NCBI GenBank assembly: GCA_964360635.1 | Contig: CAYHXO010000004.1 | Span: 28,306-92,305, forward strand | DNA from: CALRGE01 sp964360635 | Lineage (GTDB): Bacteria; Patescibacteriota; Gracilibacteria; UBA1369; 2-02-FULL-48-14 | DNA length: 64,000 bases | Direction: 5' to 3' | Shown here: piece after piece, positions 9,101 through 17,814 of the stretch | How the letters are laid out: each line of letters starts with the position of its first letter | Position numbering within the stretch: the stretch's first letter is position 1 | Made by a program: the position numbers and the translations under genes | The notes under the pieces: generated by a model | What the model was told of the DNA's origin: nothing | The model's input: the letters and a program-made list of their open reading frames with translations, nothing else | Database searches by the model: none

Positions 9101-9617
9101 TCATATCTGCCCCATTATGCTTGCTCATATAAATTGCCAGCGGCGCAATTTTTTTCCTGAAATAATCTTTCTGAGGGTAGTCTTTATTGTAATAACCTTT
9201 GTTATTATCAACAGCGCTCAGCCACTCCGCTTTCTCTTTTTCATAATCTAACTTTTTTCCATCTCGTTCAGCTTGAAAACTATGATCAGGCCACCACTTC
9301 GCATTAAAAATACGAACCATAAGCACTTCTCTCCACTTTAAATATTCCTCCTCAAATTCTGCGAGTTCAGCCGGCATTTCTGTTTCATATGCTTCTTTTA
9401 CTCTAGCATCTTCGGCAATTTCTTCCTCAGTTTTTTTTGGAGGTCTATAAACCCAATCATCATAATATTCATCTTCATCATCTTCCGGTTCAGACAAAAT
9501 CATTTCCGTTGCCTCTGAAACATTATTCAAAAGTGCCTGCACATCTTTATCAACTTGGCTAAGTTCGGCAGTAGCTACAACCGGAACCTCCGAATTATCT
9601 GGTTTATCATTACTCAT
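6159..9617 (-). CDS. Very large cytosolic hypothetical protein (1,152 aa)
   Basis: The family is not recognised. An acidic, disordered N-terminus (~residues 20-75, with a DDEDEYYDDW stretch) is followed by a long soluble region with unusual His clusters (GHSHGDNAGQYRHMY, DEHYHGGDY, NYGGHRHSEMF), helical middle segments, and a compact C-terminal part with ADGAFQTSHRETGARIMAYD. No export signal or membrane helix is visible. I chose the ATG at 9617 (MSNDKPDN) over one 12 codons upstream, because an extended -10 TGGTAAAAT lies eight bases before it and the longer version would put its own start upstream of that promoter. The His clusters could bind metal; this is only a suggestion. Confidence 0.75.
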   Translation of the reverse strand: MSNDKPDNSEVPVVATAELSQVDKDVQALLNNVSEATEMILSEPEDDEDEYYDDWVYRPPKKTEEEIAEDARVKEAYETEMPAELAEFEEEYLKWREVLMVRIFNAKWWPDHSFQAERDGKKLDYEKEKAEWLSAVDNNKGYYNKDYPQKDYFRKKIAPLAIYMSKHNGADMKEVASHALLTFKKMMRLSTSWGTTCKVRPGVIQNIFAIKHVGHSHGDNAGQYRHMYEKYGKWVAYAATVFQADVSDEHYHGGDYSRGTYKLEDIFGTVAELVPQKYREFVFKGAVNYGGHRHSEMFMYQLPDVIKEIKEAGREDLLPLYFEFLEVAHSAIETNLHSFPIFHAQTVIEEMDALSKITKYKDEIFEAAKEIVRIGKSYSSSPVPTFIASNEETYDLRPAHYGYSELNFPGLIRLHEENFCDEEYIKNILTIPKRHPILQGEAFKVMWDYGHIECNFTGGFEDFIKYIEDNKVKGRVLGVLVEIVTEGIYSTEQLDLICGEGTKLLKLLGDNSTDYFKMFGTGIGRQYKEGISQLLDQPEKFKEAIKEIIDIVSQCGDSFEGQDPRDGILEKLCANYCGSNYQALANGFKIIIADLKRFLKSKKENYNVFNEVVDSYALLHYYLKEDKGEPGSEEGIDYEAHAKMISDLIGTQSSSRKFSQRFNAYTRMVREGVSPHIAALTVIAEDGTSKGKLNALFKKYKIPEEETKELFRVIYEARAIIKKVDNGDGDVNHAEIVAARRRIEEIMINPELQQYLVKNAYLSELDRVARINFFKEACRIGIGGSEDLERSGDLMRTTNKSTQMAIAGMSILLGAGAMEFENMEDGIARLPVDSNTSFEELSGLLMDGRYEKILRGNIAMVLPRLEQAILSERARMPGLLPVGGKIHKKKPVNEEGLAAVEKIFGLPAGTSFKLIHANKTLLLPPLPSALEMQMLVKVLESFGVIDLAIDDLQICAAGRRPEENAAIVGSATLLSRNIGRTYADGAFQTSHRETGARIMAYDAGVKLNGMPFDSHILHGRTDILGTQDVGDFGRYQVLSSLAAHQETGEIFTPLMRTFSKDYLKVLERAGLHRVLRQSAWVFDNAKGDDDLRNHEGMVRRFTDKWMYASGRPDFGVIRDVKTLIGIAKGKIEEAAPALIAHNREEFDRLLKY

Positions 9618-9625
9618 AGTGTTAG

Positions 9626-9634
9626 ATTTTACCA
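9626..9634 (-). promoter_or_regulatory. Extended -10 (TGGTAAAAT) before the 1,152-aa gene
   Basis: On the minus strand TGG-TAAAAT is followed by eight bases and the ATG at 9617. This sets the start codon and predicts a leader of zero to two bases. Confidence 0.5.
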
Positions 9635-9717
9635 CAAGAGTCATTTGCGTCAATATTTTGAGTATTTAACAGGCCGTAGGTGCCCCAGAGGGTATATGCC
9701 CGGGCAAAAATTTTCTG

Positions 9718-9745
9718 TTGTTTTGTAAATAAATCCTGCTATACT
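9718..9745 (+). promoter_or_regulatory. Promoter of the AbrB-VapC module
   Basis: The -35 TTGTTT (9718-9723) and extended -10 TGCTATACT (hexamer 9740-9745) are 16 bases apart. The ATG at 9777 is 31 bases downstream, so this operon has a real leader, unlike many neighbours. Confidence 0.6.
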
Positions 9746-9776
9746 TTTACTGTTTCCTTATCGATCACGAATCAGT

Positions 9777-9980
9777 ATGACAATAACACTTTCACCCAAA
9801 TTTCAGATAGTTATCCCCAAAGAAGTACGGGACCAGCTGAACCTTAAAGCAGGAATCAAACTTCAGATTTTTGCCTACCAAGGAAGAATTGAAGTAGTTC
9901 CTGATGAATCAATTGAAGATCTAAAGGGAAAATATAAATTTTTAACACCTTTCATTCGTGAGCCTGACAGAGAAGTATGA
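9777..9980 (+). CDS. AbrB/SpoVT-type antitoxin of a VapBC module
   Basis: 67 aa. The N-terminus (TITLSPKFQIVIPKEVRDQL) is a clear AbrB/MazE swapped-hairpin DNA-binding domain, followed by LKAGIKLQIF and a short acidic and basic tail. The stop overlaps the next ATG (ATGA). Such VapB antitoxins bind the toxin with their tail and the promoter with the N-terminal domain. Confidence 0.88.
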   Translation: MTITLSPKFQIVIPKEVRDQLNLKAGIKLQIFAYQGRIEVVPDESIEDLKGKYKFLTPFIREPDREV

Positions 9981-10348
9981 ATATAATTATTGATAGCTCA
10001 GGATGGATCGAATATTTCAGTGGTGGTAAAAACTGTGAAAAATTTGATGAACTTATTAAAGATATTGAGAATCTAACAGTTCCTGCAATAACTATTTATG
10101 AAGTCTACAAAAAGTTTATCTCTGAAGCAGATGAAACGATTGCCATAAAAGTAACTGCACAAATGAGAAAAGCAAAAGTATTAGAACTAAATGAATATCT
10201 TTCAGTTTGGGCTGCAAAAATTAGCAAAGATCTTAAAATCCCAATGGCAGACAGTATTATTCTAGCCAGCGCATACGCCACAAACTCAACACTATATACA
10301 ATGGACAGCGACTTCAAAGGGATCCAAGGCGTCGAATACATCTCTTAA
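9977..10348 (+). CDS. VapC toxin, PIN-domain ribonuclease
   Basis: 123 aa. The PIN-domain acidic residues are all visible: D6 (IIIDSSGW), E42 (TIYEVYK), D92 (MADSIILA) and D110/D112 (TMDSDF). VapC enzymes use Mg2+ bound by this quartet to cut tRNA or rRNA. The gene is coupled to the AbrB-like antitoxin. Its last 35 bases overlap the 3' end of the convergent membrane-protein gene. Confidence 0.9.
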   Translation: MNIIIDSSGWIEYFSGGKNCEKFDELIKDIENLTVPAITIYEVYKKFISEADETIAIKVTAQMRKAKVLELNEYLSVWAAKISKDLKIPMADSIILASAYATNSTLYTMDSDFKGIQGVEYIS

Positions 10349-10700
10349 CAACTTCAAAAGTCACCAAACTCGTCACAGCCAACTGCAAAAGCGGGCTTAA
10401 ACCCAAGCCAAAAACCAGAGGCATGTAAGAATTGTATGCCCACCGACCTTCTTCCAAAGCACGATTTTCAATATAAGCCGCAATCAAAAACATCAACAAA
10501 ACTATGGTGATTTTGTTCGCGCGCGACATCAAAAAATAAACAGTAGTGATAATCACCGCATCCCAAAAAGTTGCCTCAATACAACACCAAGGAAAACTAC
10601 TAATATCCGCATAAAGACTCATTTGCAAAAGCTCCCAAACTAAATTGAGGCCGAAAGAAATAAGGAAAATTGCCGGTAAATTTTTAATCTTTTCTTTCAC
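10314..10700 (-). CDS. Small integral membrane protein, about four helices
   Basis: 128 aa; GTG start overlapping the upstream stop as GTGA. About four hydrophobic helices are visible (residues ~8-30, 42-60, 64-80 and 98-118). Conserved-looking loop residues are NLVWELLQMSLY, ENRALEEGRWAYN and MPLVFGLGLSPLLQL. Similar small membrane proteins of unknown function occur in many bacteria. It is translationally coupled to the lipoprotein upstream, so the two may work together at the membrane. Confidence 0.7.
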   Translation of the reverse strand: MKEKIKNLPAIFLISFGLNLVWELLQMSLYADISSFPWCCIEATFWDAVIITTVYFLMSRANKITIVLLMFLIAAYIENRALEEGRWAYNSYMPLVFGLGLSPLLQLAVTSLVTFEVVKRCIRRLGSL

Positions 10701-11059
10701 TCGCCTTTGAAAAATATTTTGAAAGTTCCGTCACTTTCCTGTTCCGCACTCAGCTCACTTACCAACAAATCTTTTGGTAATTCTAATCTTTCTCCATTTT
10801 CTTTCTGCCAAACTTTTCCATCATAAGAAATGGAGCTTGAAATTTGCTCGCCATCTGTTTCATATTTTCTAAACAATCCACTGCCCAAATGTATAGGCAG
10901 ATTTTCACCGTCAGAAAAACTCGGCTTTGAATCAAGTGTAAAAAAAATCCCGTCGCTGCTTGTGGCACTATAATAAACAGGACCTTGCTCGGAAGAAAGT
11001 TCAACTTGCCCACCACAAGAAGTTAAAAGCAATGCCAGCAAAACTAAATATTTTTTCAT
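10697..11059 (-). CDS. Small lipoprotein, sialidase-like fragment
   Basis: 120 aa. A lipoprotein signal (MKKYLVLLALLLTSCGG) has a lipobox ending at Cys15. The mature part has an 'SSDGIFFTLD' segment and an 'SISYDGKVWQ' segment that resemble Asp-box (BNR) turns of sialidase-type propellers, but it is far too short for a full propeller. It probably sits on the outer face of the membrane. Start and promoter are supported by TTGGTT-N17-TAGAAT-N6-ATG. Confidence 0.75.
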   Translation of the reverse strand: MKKYLVLLALLLTSCGGQVELSSEQGPVYYSATSSDGIFFTLDSKPSFSDGENLPIHLGSGLFRKYETDGEQISSSISYDGKVWQKENGERLELPKDLLVSELSAEQESDGTFKIFFKGE

Positions 11060-11065
11060 GTACAG

Positions 11066-11094
11066 ATTCTACTCTAATTCAAGCCACGAACCAA
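11066..11094 (-). promoter_or_regulatory. Leaderless promoter of the small lipoprotein operon
   Basis: Minus strand: -35 TTGGTT (11089-11094), a 17-base spacer, -10 TAGAAT (11066-11071), then CTGTAC and the ATG at 11059. The six-base gap puts +1 on the start codon. Confidence 0.6.
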
Positions 11095-12876
11095 ATTTTC
11101 AAATGAAAATCCATCGAGTCGTTCTTTCATAACTTCAATGACAGCGAGTTTTCTTTCAGTCGCAACTTCTTTTTCCTCCATTTCAAACAAAGGCACTTGA
11201 TCTCTTTTCATTTTTTCAGCAATTTTCTGACTTCGCTTGATCACTTTCTCACTTTCTCGACCTTCCTTTAGTTCAACAAGTCTTGTTTTCAAACTATTCA
11301 AAAGATGATAAACCTCGCCATAAGCCGAGTCATATTCTTTAGTAGAAATTTCATCAGCAACATTTTTCATGGCCAATTCTTTTCGAATTCCTTCAAGCCT
11401 ATTTATCATTGGACCAATTTCTACGCCATCCGGATTTAAAGAAAGTTGTGAATAAACTCTATCCAACTGCATTTGAGTTTTTTTCAACTTTACAATCAAA
11501 TACATTTTCACAAATTCCTTCGCGCCGGTTTTCAAATCATCTTCTGAAACCGCCGCAATAGTTTTATCAATTTGCTCAATAAATTTAGCACCAAAACTCA
11601 TGTCCGGCTCAAAAATCATGTTCTGAGACTGCACTTTTATATTCTCCAAATTCCCAAGAATTTTTTCTTTCTCAGCCGGCTGCAAACTCTCTTTATGCAG
11701 AATTGCAAAGCGATCATGCAGCTCAGTCACAGTATCATAAAAAGATTGTAGCGGTGCAATTTGCTCTGCAATCAAGGCTCTAACTATATTTCCATCCACT
11801 CCAATTTCACGAGAAATTCCACTAATATTCATAGCTCTCATTCCCATATACTTTATAGCGCTAGTTAACTGATTTCCTTTCACATTTGGGTTCGGTCTAC
11901 CCAATGAATCATCAAAAGTTAGACACTTCATAATCTTCGACTTCATTTCCTGCTTATGGTCATCTCTAACAAAATTTAATAAATCCACATGTTTCAACAT
12001 GCCGTCTCTAAATTGTTCCAACTCTGCACGCTTCTCCGGTTTTTTCCAATACTCTAATTTATCTCTGAATTTTTCTAGATTTTCTTTTATGCGATACAAA
12101 ACTGAAACCTCAACATCATAATCTTTTCGAATATGTTCAATTCTTCTTCGTGCAGAATAAATATCTGATTTAAACAAAATTTTATGGTCTCCGATATTTT
12201 GCGTTCCCACAACATATCCCTTATTTTCTCCTTCTCCAATCCTCATCAATCTAAAATAATTTAACTTCTCATCAGCAGTTTCTTTTTGACCTGGTCTTCG
12301 AATTGCCTCAAGGTGGCTCAACATTTTACGAATTTCAGGAATTGCCTCCGCTCTAAGTTCAATTTGCAATTCTTTACGTAGACCTTTCGCAGGAATGTAT
12401 TTATTTAGACCCAAATCTTCAAGAAGTGTATTTGTGATCAAACGAGGGTCAATTATTATGTCATTTATTGATTCTGAAATATTATCGCTGCGGTCAAAAG
12501 CCATTCTATCCATGGGATTAGAAAGAACTTCCTGTGCAGTTTTCAAAAAAGTCCTCGGTGATTTTTTAAAATTTTCTTCACTCGCCGGACCCTTTTCCGC
12601 CCAAGTTTTATTGCCTTCAATCTGAACCATTTTGACTTTCAAAGCGGTTTGAAATCGCAAAAGATTCAGCGCAATTTCAGTGATTTCTCTTGGAGCTTCC
12701 TTACCCTCAACAATTTTTCCTTCAACAAGCTCGTCACGAGTTTTCTTAACACTCAATGCTTTAATTTCCTCCACAAGCCGCGGATCTAAATCATCACGAT
12801 ACGCAGGATTCACCTTTGCATACGCCGCAAAATCTTCCGGCAAACTTTCCAAGCTTGAAATATTTCTTCTCATCAT
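11074..12876 (-). CDS. Large helical cytosolic hypothetical protein (600 aa)
   Basis: Family not recognised. The protein is highly charged and mostly helical, with probable coiled coils at about residues 255-310 and 440-590. It has no signal peptide and no membrane helix. A central motif-like stretch (MKCLTFDDSLGRPNPNVKGN, then MGMRAMNISGISREIGVDG) may be a helix-turn-helix-like element, but this is weak. It starts ATG ATG, with TAATTT six bases upstream of the first ATG, fitting a leaderless transcript. Confidence 0.72.
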   Translation of the reverse strand: MMRRNISSLESLPEDFAAYAKVNPAYRDDLDPRLVEEIKALSVKKTRDELVEGKIVEGKEAPREITEIALNLLRFQTALKVKMVQIEGNKTWAEKGPASEENFKKSPRTFLKTAQEVLSNPMDRMAFDRSDNISESINDIIIDPRLITNTLLEDLGLNKYIPAKGLRKELQIELRAEAIPEIRKMLSHLEAIRRPGQKETADEKLNYFRLMRIGEGENKGYVVGTQNIGDHKILFKSDIYSARRRIEHIRKDYDVEVSVLYRIKENLEKFRDKLEYWKKPEKRAELEQFRDGMLKHVDLLNFVRDDHKQEMKSKIMKCLTFDDSLGRPNPNVKGNQLTSAIKYMGMRAMNISGISREIGVDGNIVRALIAEQIAPLQSFYDTVTELHDRFAILHKESLQPAEKEKILGNLENIKVQSQNMIFEPDMSFGAKFIEQIDKTIAAVSEDDLKTGAKEFVKMYLIVKLKKTQMQLDRVYSQLSLNPDGVEIGPMINRLEGIRKELAMKNVADEISTKEYDSAYGEVYHLLNSLKTRLVELKEGRESEKVIKRSQKIAEKMKRDQVPLFEMEEKEVATERKLAVIEVMKERLDGFSFENLVRGLN

Positions 12877-12925
12877 AAATTAAAATTAGAGCTGATCTTA
12901 GCCCTAAACTCACTCAATTGCAATC

Positions 12926-13840
12926 TTATAGAAACTTAAATGAATCCAACATCTTCTTTAAATTTTCCAACAAAACTACATCAGCATCATTATTATAATT
13001 GGTCTCAATTGTAATAAAATTATAAGAGCCGGCATTCTGCAAAGGCAAATAATATCTATTGTCGGTTTTATTAAACCACCAAGCATTTGGCCCATTATCA
13101 TCTTCTACAATCTGCTGATAACTCGCGGTCACCCCACCAACTTCAACCTGCTCAAAAGGACCGCTTGGAATCGCATCAGTAACAAAAATCCACATCGCAC
13201 CAGGTGCTTGATCTAAATATCCATATTCCTGACTATCAAGCGCTTTCACAGGATCAAATGCCACCGCAGTAGCCAGACCGGATGATGGATCTTGATAATC
13301 TTGAACGATCCAATTAATAGGAAAATCAATTTGGTAATTAAAATCTATATTTTTATATGTATACCAACCACTTTTATATTTTTCCAGAACGGCATTTGCC
13401 TTGGTTTCCATCTCCTCAACTAGGGCATTGTGCTTCTCACCATTTGTCAAAATCTCTCGAATTGTTCCAGGTAATTTTTCAAACTGTTCAGCATAAGTTG
13501 AATCTTCAAATTCTTCCCACTCAACATCATCACCATTTTTTCTAATAATAACTGGAACAACTGAAATTGTTTCACCCTCGACATTATATCTAAGAGTATA
13601 AATGGACACATCATCAGGAATATCCCGATAGCCCATCACTGCAAATTCAGTAACACTTATTTTGCCGTTTTCATAAGTTGTAAGTTCATGTTGCTGATTC
13701 AAAATACGACTCAGATTCATCAAATCATCAGATCCACTTGCCGGCGCGCCCACATTCACAGGGCCAAAACTAAAATAGAAATAAACCGCTGCAACTCCCA
13801 AAACAGTAAAAAATACTGGCTTAAAATATTTAAGGTACAT
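12926..13840 (-). CDS. Membrane-anchored extracytoplasmic protein
   Basis: 304 aa. One N-terminal helix (~residues 8-26, FFTVLGVAAVYFYFSFG) anchors a soluble extracellular domain. Residues ~165-304 contain 'YKNIDFNYQIDFPINWIVQDY', a segment like those in PsbP/lipoprotein-type domains ('f.i.fP..W'), and end in KKMLDSFKFL, common for that fold. The first 11 bases overlap the end of the upstream membrane-protein gene, so the two form an operon. Confidence 0.68.
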   Translation of the reverse strand: MYLKYFKPVFFTVLGVAAVYFYFSFGPVNVGAPASGSDDLMNLSRILNQQHELTTYENGKISVTEFAVMGYRDIPDDVSIYTLRYNVEGETISVVPVIIRKNGDDVEWEEFEDSTYAEQFEKLPGTIREILTNGEKHNALVEEMETKANAVLEKYKSGWYTYKNIDFNYQIDFPINWIVQDYQDPSSGLATAVAFDPVKALDSQEYGYLDQAPGAMWIFVTDAIPSGPFEQVEVGGVTASYQQIVEDDNGPNAWWFNKTDNRYYLPLQNAGSYNFITIETNYNNDADVVLLENLKKMLDSFKFL

Positions 13841-14558
13841 ATTTTTCTACCAAACTAATAAATCCTCCATCATTAAAAGTTGCATCAAAATATTCATAAT
13901 CGGCACCGATTCCATAATAATAACAATATTCCGGAGTCAGTTTACATTCACGCCTTGTCTCTAAATATTTATCAAAAGACATAACTTCAGGAGTCATGTC
14001 AGACTGCTTCAACAATGTAACTTCCGTATTTTTAAAATTTTCAAGATTCTCGCCGTTTACTGAACTTGCATCAACGTTTACACTAAAACCATTAGGTCCG
14101 GAATCACCCACTTCAGCATCAACATAATTCAGAAATCCATCTTCAATTGTTGTAATCGCAATAAATTTAGTCATAGTACTTGATTCCATTTCCTGTTGAA
14201 AACCGATGTATCCAAAACCGAATGACAAACCAATCACAATCACAAAAGAAATCCCAATTGAAGCCATTCTCTTAAAAGATTTTTTTCTGAAAATATACCC
14301 AAGAAAAACACCCAAAATAATATGGCAAAATATAAGAAATAGTAATGGCAAAAATAGAGGTGAAGAGATCCCCCAAGGCTGTGGAATCAAAGACCAAGGC
14401 AAATAGAAAAAGTATGATCCAAAGGTAGCTGTTTCCAAACAGCTCACCGCATCTTTGACACAACTAACTCCAACAAAAATCCAAAAAACAAAATCTAGCA
14501 ACAAAATTGAGCTCACCCATTGAACGATAGATTTCTTGATTCCGGAATTTTTTTTCAT
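13830..14558 (-). CDS. Multi-helix membrane protein with extracytoplasmic C-terminal domain
   Basis: 242 aa. Hydrophobic helices lie at about residues 12-32, 48-62, 66-88 and 98-118, followed by a ~120-residue polar domain that probably lies outside. Family not recognised. It is coupled to the downstream anchored protein by an 11-bp overlap. Confidence 0.68.
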   Translation of the reverse strand: MKKNSGIKKSIVQWVSSILLLDFVFWIFVGVSCVKDAVSCLETATFGSYFFYLPWSLIPQPWGISSPLFLPLLFLIFCHIILGVFLGYIFRKKSFKRMASIGISFVIVIGLSFGFGYIGFQQEMESSTMTKFIAITTIEDGFLNYVDAEVGDSGPNGFSVNVDASSVNGENLENFKNTEVTLLKQSDMTPEVMSFDKYLETRRECKLTPEYCYYYGIGADYEYFDATFNDGGFISLVEKYVP

Positions 14559-14618
14559 AATTTATTAATAATTAATCTTCGGTATTTTAATCTACTTTTT
14601 ATATAAATCCTAATTAAC

Positions 14619-14660
14619 AAAAAACCGCCTCAAAATATTTACATATCAGAGAGACGGTTT
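14619..14660 (-). terminator. Intrinsic terminator of the L[KQ]G[DR] anchored protein gene
   Basis: On the minus strand AAACCGTCTC pairs with GAGGCGGTTT (one G-U pair) around a 22-base loop, and a T run follows directly. It lies just after the stop at 14683. Confidence 0.75.
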
Positions 14661-14682
14661 CTTTAAGATAAAATTTTGTAAA

Positions 14683-15393
14683 TTAGACGGCTGGCTCCTC
14701 TTCAGTTGTTGCTTCTGTTGCTTCCTCTGGTTCCGGTGGCTCAACATTTCCTGCAGTTTCATCAGTTGAACCATCTTCATTTGTCCAAACGATAGCGCTA
14801 CCATCTAATTCTAGTGGCTGTCTGAACTTATTATTAAATTCATCAATTTCACTAATAGTCATACCGGTATCGATTCCATATTCAGCCATGACTTTACTAA
14901 TAAAAGTATCATGCAATGGCTGTAAAAACATTATATAATCAGATACTGAAGTTGAATCAAGAGTACCTGTAGCCTCAAATTCCACTGAATCACCCCCTAC
15001 CATAGAGATTTCTCCGCTAAGATCTCCACTGGCTAGAGTAATAGCAAGCGCAGCATCTTCTGAAGGCAAATTGAATTTACACTCAGTACTTTGAGTTCCG
15101 GAAATCGCATTAGGGCCGTTATCATTCAAACCACAAGTACCTGTAAATGTAAGATCTGCACTTATAACCACACCTGAAGAATCAATCACTCCGCTGCCGG
15201 TAACTGTTAGCTTCGTCATAGCAATATCAGGCCTTAAATCAGGTAATGTTTTATCAACAACAACCTCACTACCTGACTTTGGCTTCTTTCCCATTCTTCC
15301 CTGTAAATCTCCACCATTAGCATAAAATACTGCGCCGGCTGCAATACCAACAACAAGTAAGCCTGCCACCACTAATCCTTTTTTGCTTTTCAT
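14683..15393 (-). CDS. Membrane-anchored secreted protein with L[KQ]G[DR]-type juxtamembrane motif
   Basis: 236 aa. The N-terminal helix (~residues 6-26) is followed at once by GGDLQGRMGKKPK, then a beta-rich extracellular domain with a paired-Cys look (TGTCGLNDN, TECKFNL), and an acidic low-complexity tail (PPEPEEATEATTEEE). The same helix + L[KQ]G[DR] layout is seen in the proteins at 40188-40868 and 41157-41384. Function unknown. It is followed by its own terminator. Confidence 0.68.
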   Translation of the reverse strand: MKSKKGLVVAGLLVVGIAAGAVFYANGGDLQGRMGKKPKSGSEVVVDKTLPDLRPDIAMTKLTVTGSGVIDSSGVVISADLTFTGTCGLNDNGPNAISGTQSTECKFNLPSEDAALAITLASGDLSGEISMVGGDSVEFEATGTLDSTSVSDYIMFLQPLHDTFISKVMAEYGIDTGMTISEIDEFNNKFRQPLELDGSAIVWTNEDGSTDETAGNVEPPEPEEATEATTEEEPAV

Positions 15394-15448
15394 GTTTTAC
15401 TGATTAATTATTAAGCAGGCTTATCCTATAGAAAAAATTTAAATAAAT

Positions 15449-17680
15449 CTATTCATAATAAGCATCGTGCGTTCTCACAGCCATTGCTGAAACTTCAGCA
15501 CGTGTAATGTTATTACCAGGTTCGAAACCACCAGTTTCATAACCTTCAACAATGTCTTTATCACTCGCAGTAACAATTGCATATGCAAACCAATCTGTTG
15601 AAGAAACGTCGCTGAAAGCAACATCGCTAGAACTGACATCATAACTTGTAACCCCTGCAATTCTCATTAAAATAACCAAAGCCTCAGCTCTATTAATGTC
15701 TGCATTTGGCATAAAAGTTCCGTTGTCGTAACCTTCAATGAAACCTTTATCAGCACCGTATGAAACATATTCATAATACCAATCACCAGAGCTCACATCT
15801 GAGAAATCTTCACCGGCATCTCCATTCACAGTATAACCTGCATTCAATAAAGCAACCTTTAAGAATTCAGCTCGAGTCATGTTATCTGCAGGAACGAAAC
15901 TATTAGAGTCACGCCCACTCACAACTTCACGGCAATAAAGTTCATCAACATAAGGCTCCGCCCAGTGACCGAAAATATCGTCGAAAGGAACTTCACAATC
16001 TGTCCCGGAATCTTTCTTTTCTAGTTCAACAGTTAGCGTAATTTGTGCATCAGTTGAATAAACTCTGTCTGAAGAGAATTCATCATATTCAATCACATAA
16101 GTTGGTACATAAACACGGACTCCAAGATCAGAATGAGCTAATGGATTTGCACATCCGTAATAACCGGAGCTGATGTATTCACAAGTTATTCCGAATGAAT
16201 CACCAGAATTTACCACTGCATCAGAAAGATAATTCCCATCAGAATCTTTTACTCTCACTTTATAGGCATACTCCATAAATGAAGCATCTAAAGAAGTAGT
16301 TGAACTTGTAACAAGATCACCTGTCGAAATTGTGATTCCAATATAAGCATCTCTTGTTATAGCAATATCATAATTATTGTCTGAATTTGCTGATTCAAGT
16401 GTTATCACATACTTCCCATCACCATTATTTGTAAATCCATAAATGGTATTGTCTGTTCCCTCGGAGATACTAAAATTTGACTGAGTTAAATACTTAAATG
16501 CATCACCATTTTCATTTCCAACATCAATAGACACATATCCAACAGAGCTTGAAGTTGTAGGAGTTAAGCTCAATTTCACAGCAGTAGAGCCCTGTGATTC
16601 ATCATGAGAAGATCTATCATCTGATAAAGATACTGTTTTTGTTTGGTAACCGCTTTTTATAACTGTAACTGTTGTACTTGAGCCATCTTGCAAAGTTGTC
16701 AGTGGACAATAAGCATGTGTATCAGAAATTGTACAAACAACTGTCGCAACAGAAGGCGAAGTTACATCAACATAAACAGAGTCAGGTGCTATAGCCATTC
16801 CAATAGCATTTTGCACATTAATCTTATGTGTATATTTCAAAGAATTTGAGTCTGATTTAAGTGCTGTAGACACAACACCTGTTGCAAATGACTCTTCAAC
16901 ATAGCCATCCATGTCCACGTCAAAATTATAGTTGGAATCGGATTGAGATTCATCAAGACCAAATTGATAAACTCCGGATCCTAGATCTCTTTCAACAGCA
17001 ATATCGTTCGATGTCCCGCCAGTAACATAGTGGCCGGAATCTAACAATCCACTCAATGCATTTCCCAATTGGTCTGTGAGAGTAAGTTGATAATTATAAG
17101 AGCTCAGAGCAATGGCTTCTGCAGACGCCGCGCTAGAAACGCTGGTGTTTGCACTTGCACTTAATCTCACCCAATATAATGTTTTTGAGTTTACAGTTGT
17201 TTTTGTGTTTGAGTCATCATCCCAAGCACTCGGAACTTCGAAATCCCAAGAATTTTCACCTGTTGTTTTGAAATTATTTGTATTGTCTGTGTAGGTCAAA
17301 GATTCCCAAGCAGAAGTCACTCCGTTGTAATATTCCAAAGTATAATGATGACAAGTTGTCGGTATACATAGGTTTGATGAAGAGCCTGCGTCCGAAATAT
17401 CAAATAGAATTGAATCAAATGCTGTATTGGATCCGACATATAAATATGAAGTCCCAAACATAGAGTTCACTTCTTCAGGAAGATAAACATCATCGCTTGT
17501 TGTGTCTTCCGCCTCAGCAGTTTGATCATGATCTATTATATAGTCATAATAAACTCCGTCCGGGAATGCATTATGGCTCTCATTATCTTTAACAATCGTG
17601 CTCTGAGTGGAAGCGGCGAATGCCATGTTAGCTGAAAACAAATATGTTACCGACGCCAGTAATATTGCGAGCTTCTTCAT
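15449..17680 (-). CDS. S-layer-type surface protein with three C-terminal SLH domains
   Basis: 743 aa. Signal peptide ~residues 1-22 (cut after AFA). An N-terminal beta domain (~50-190, YTLEYYNGVTSAWESL) comes first, then repeated carboxypeptidase-regulatory/Ig-like modules (each with 'IYGFTNNGDGKYVI'-type segments) to ~570, then three SLH repeats (~575-740: DIFGHWAEPYVDEL, DVSSGDWYYEYV, DVSSTDWFAYAI, each ending in an 'TRAEF'/'NRAEA'-type helix). SLH domains bind pyruvylated cell-wall polymer, so this is a wall-bound surface protein. It is a full-length paralog of the protein at 42160-44379. The promoter has a TAGAAT box and a ~28-base leader. Confidence 0.88.
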   Translation of the reverse strand: MKKLAILLASVTYLFSANMAFAASTQSTIVKDNESHNAFPDGVYYDYIIDHDQTAEAEDTTSDDVYLPEEVNSMFGTSYLYVGSNTAFDSILFDISDAGSSSNLCIPTTCHHYTLEYYNGVTSAWESLTYTDNTNNFKTTGENSWDFEVPSAWDDDSNTKTTVNSKTLYWVRLSASANTSVSSAASAEAIALSSYNYQLTLTDQLGNALSGLLDSGHYVTGGTSNDIAVERDLGSGVYQFGLDESQSDSNYNFDVDMDGYVEESFATGVVSTALKSDSNSLKYTHKINVQNAIGMAIAPDSVYVDVTSPSVATVVCTISDTHAYCPLTTLQDGSSTTVTVIKSGYQTKTVSLSDDRSSHDESQGSTAVKLSLTPTTSSSVGYVSIDVGNENGDAFKYLTQSNFSISEGTDNTIYGFTNNGDGKYVITLESANSDNNYDIAITRDAYIGITISTGDLVTSSTTSLDASFMEYAYKVRVKDSDGNYLSDAVVNSGDSFGITCEYISSGYYGCANPLAHSDLGVRVYVPTYVIEYDEFSSDRVYSTDAQITLTVELEKKDSGTDCEVPFDDIFGHWAEPYVDELYCREVVSGRDSNSFVPADNMTRAEFLKVALLNAGYTVNGDAGEDFSDVSSGDWYYEYVSYGADKGFIEGYDNGTFMPNADINRAEALVILMRIAGVTSYDVSSSDVAFSDVSSTDWFAYAIVTASDKDIVEGYETGGFEPGNNITRAEVSAMAVRTHDAYYE

Positions 17681-17814
17681 AAAAAACTTTGTTAAATTAC
17701 TAATAGGTTATTCTACACCAATCAAAACAAGTAGCAATGACCCCACCCCGATAACAAATAATTCTCAATATCTCATGAAAACAAGCCCAACTAAGCAAGT
17801 TGCAAGTCTTTATT

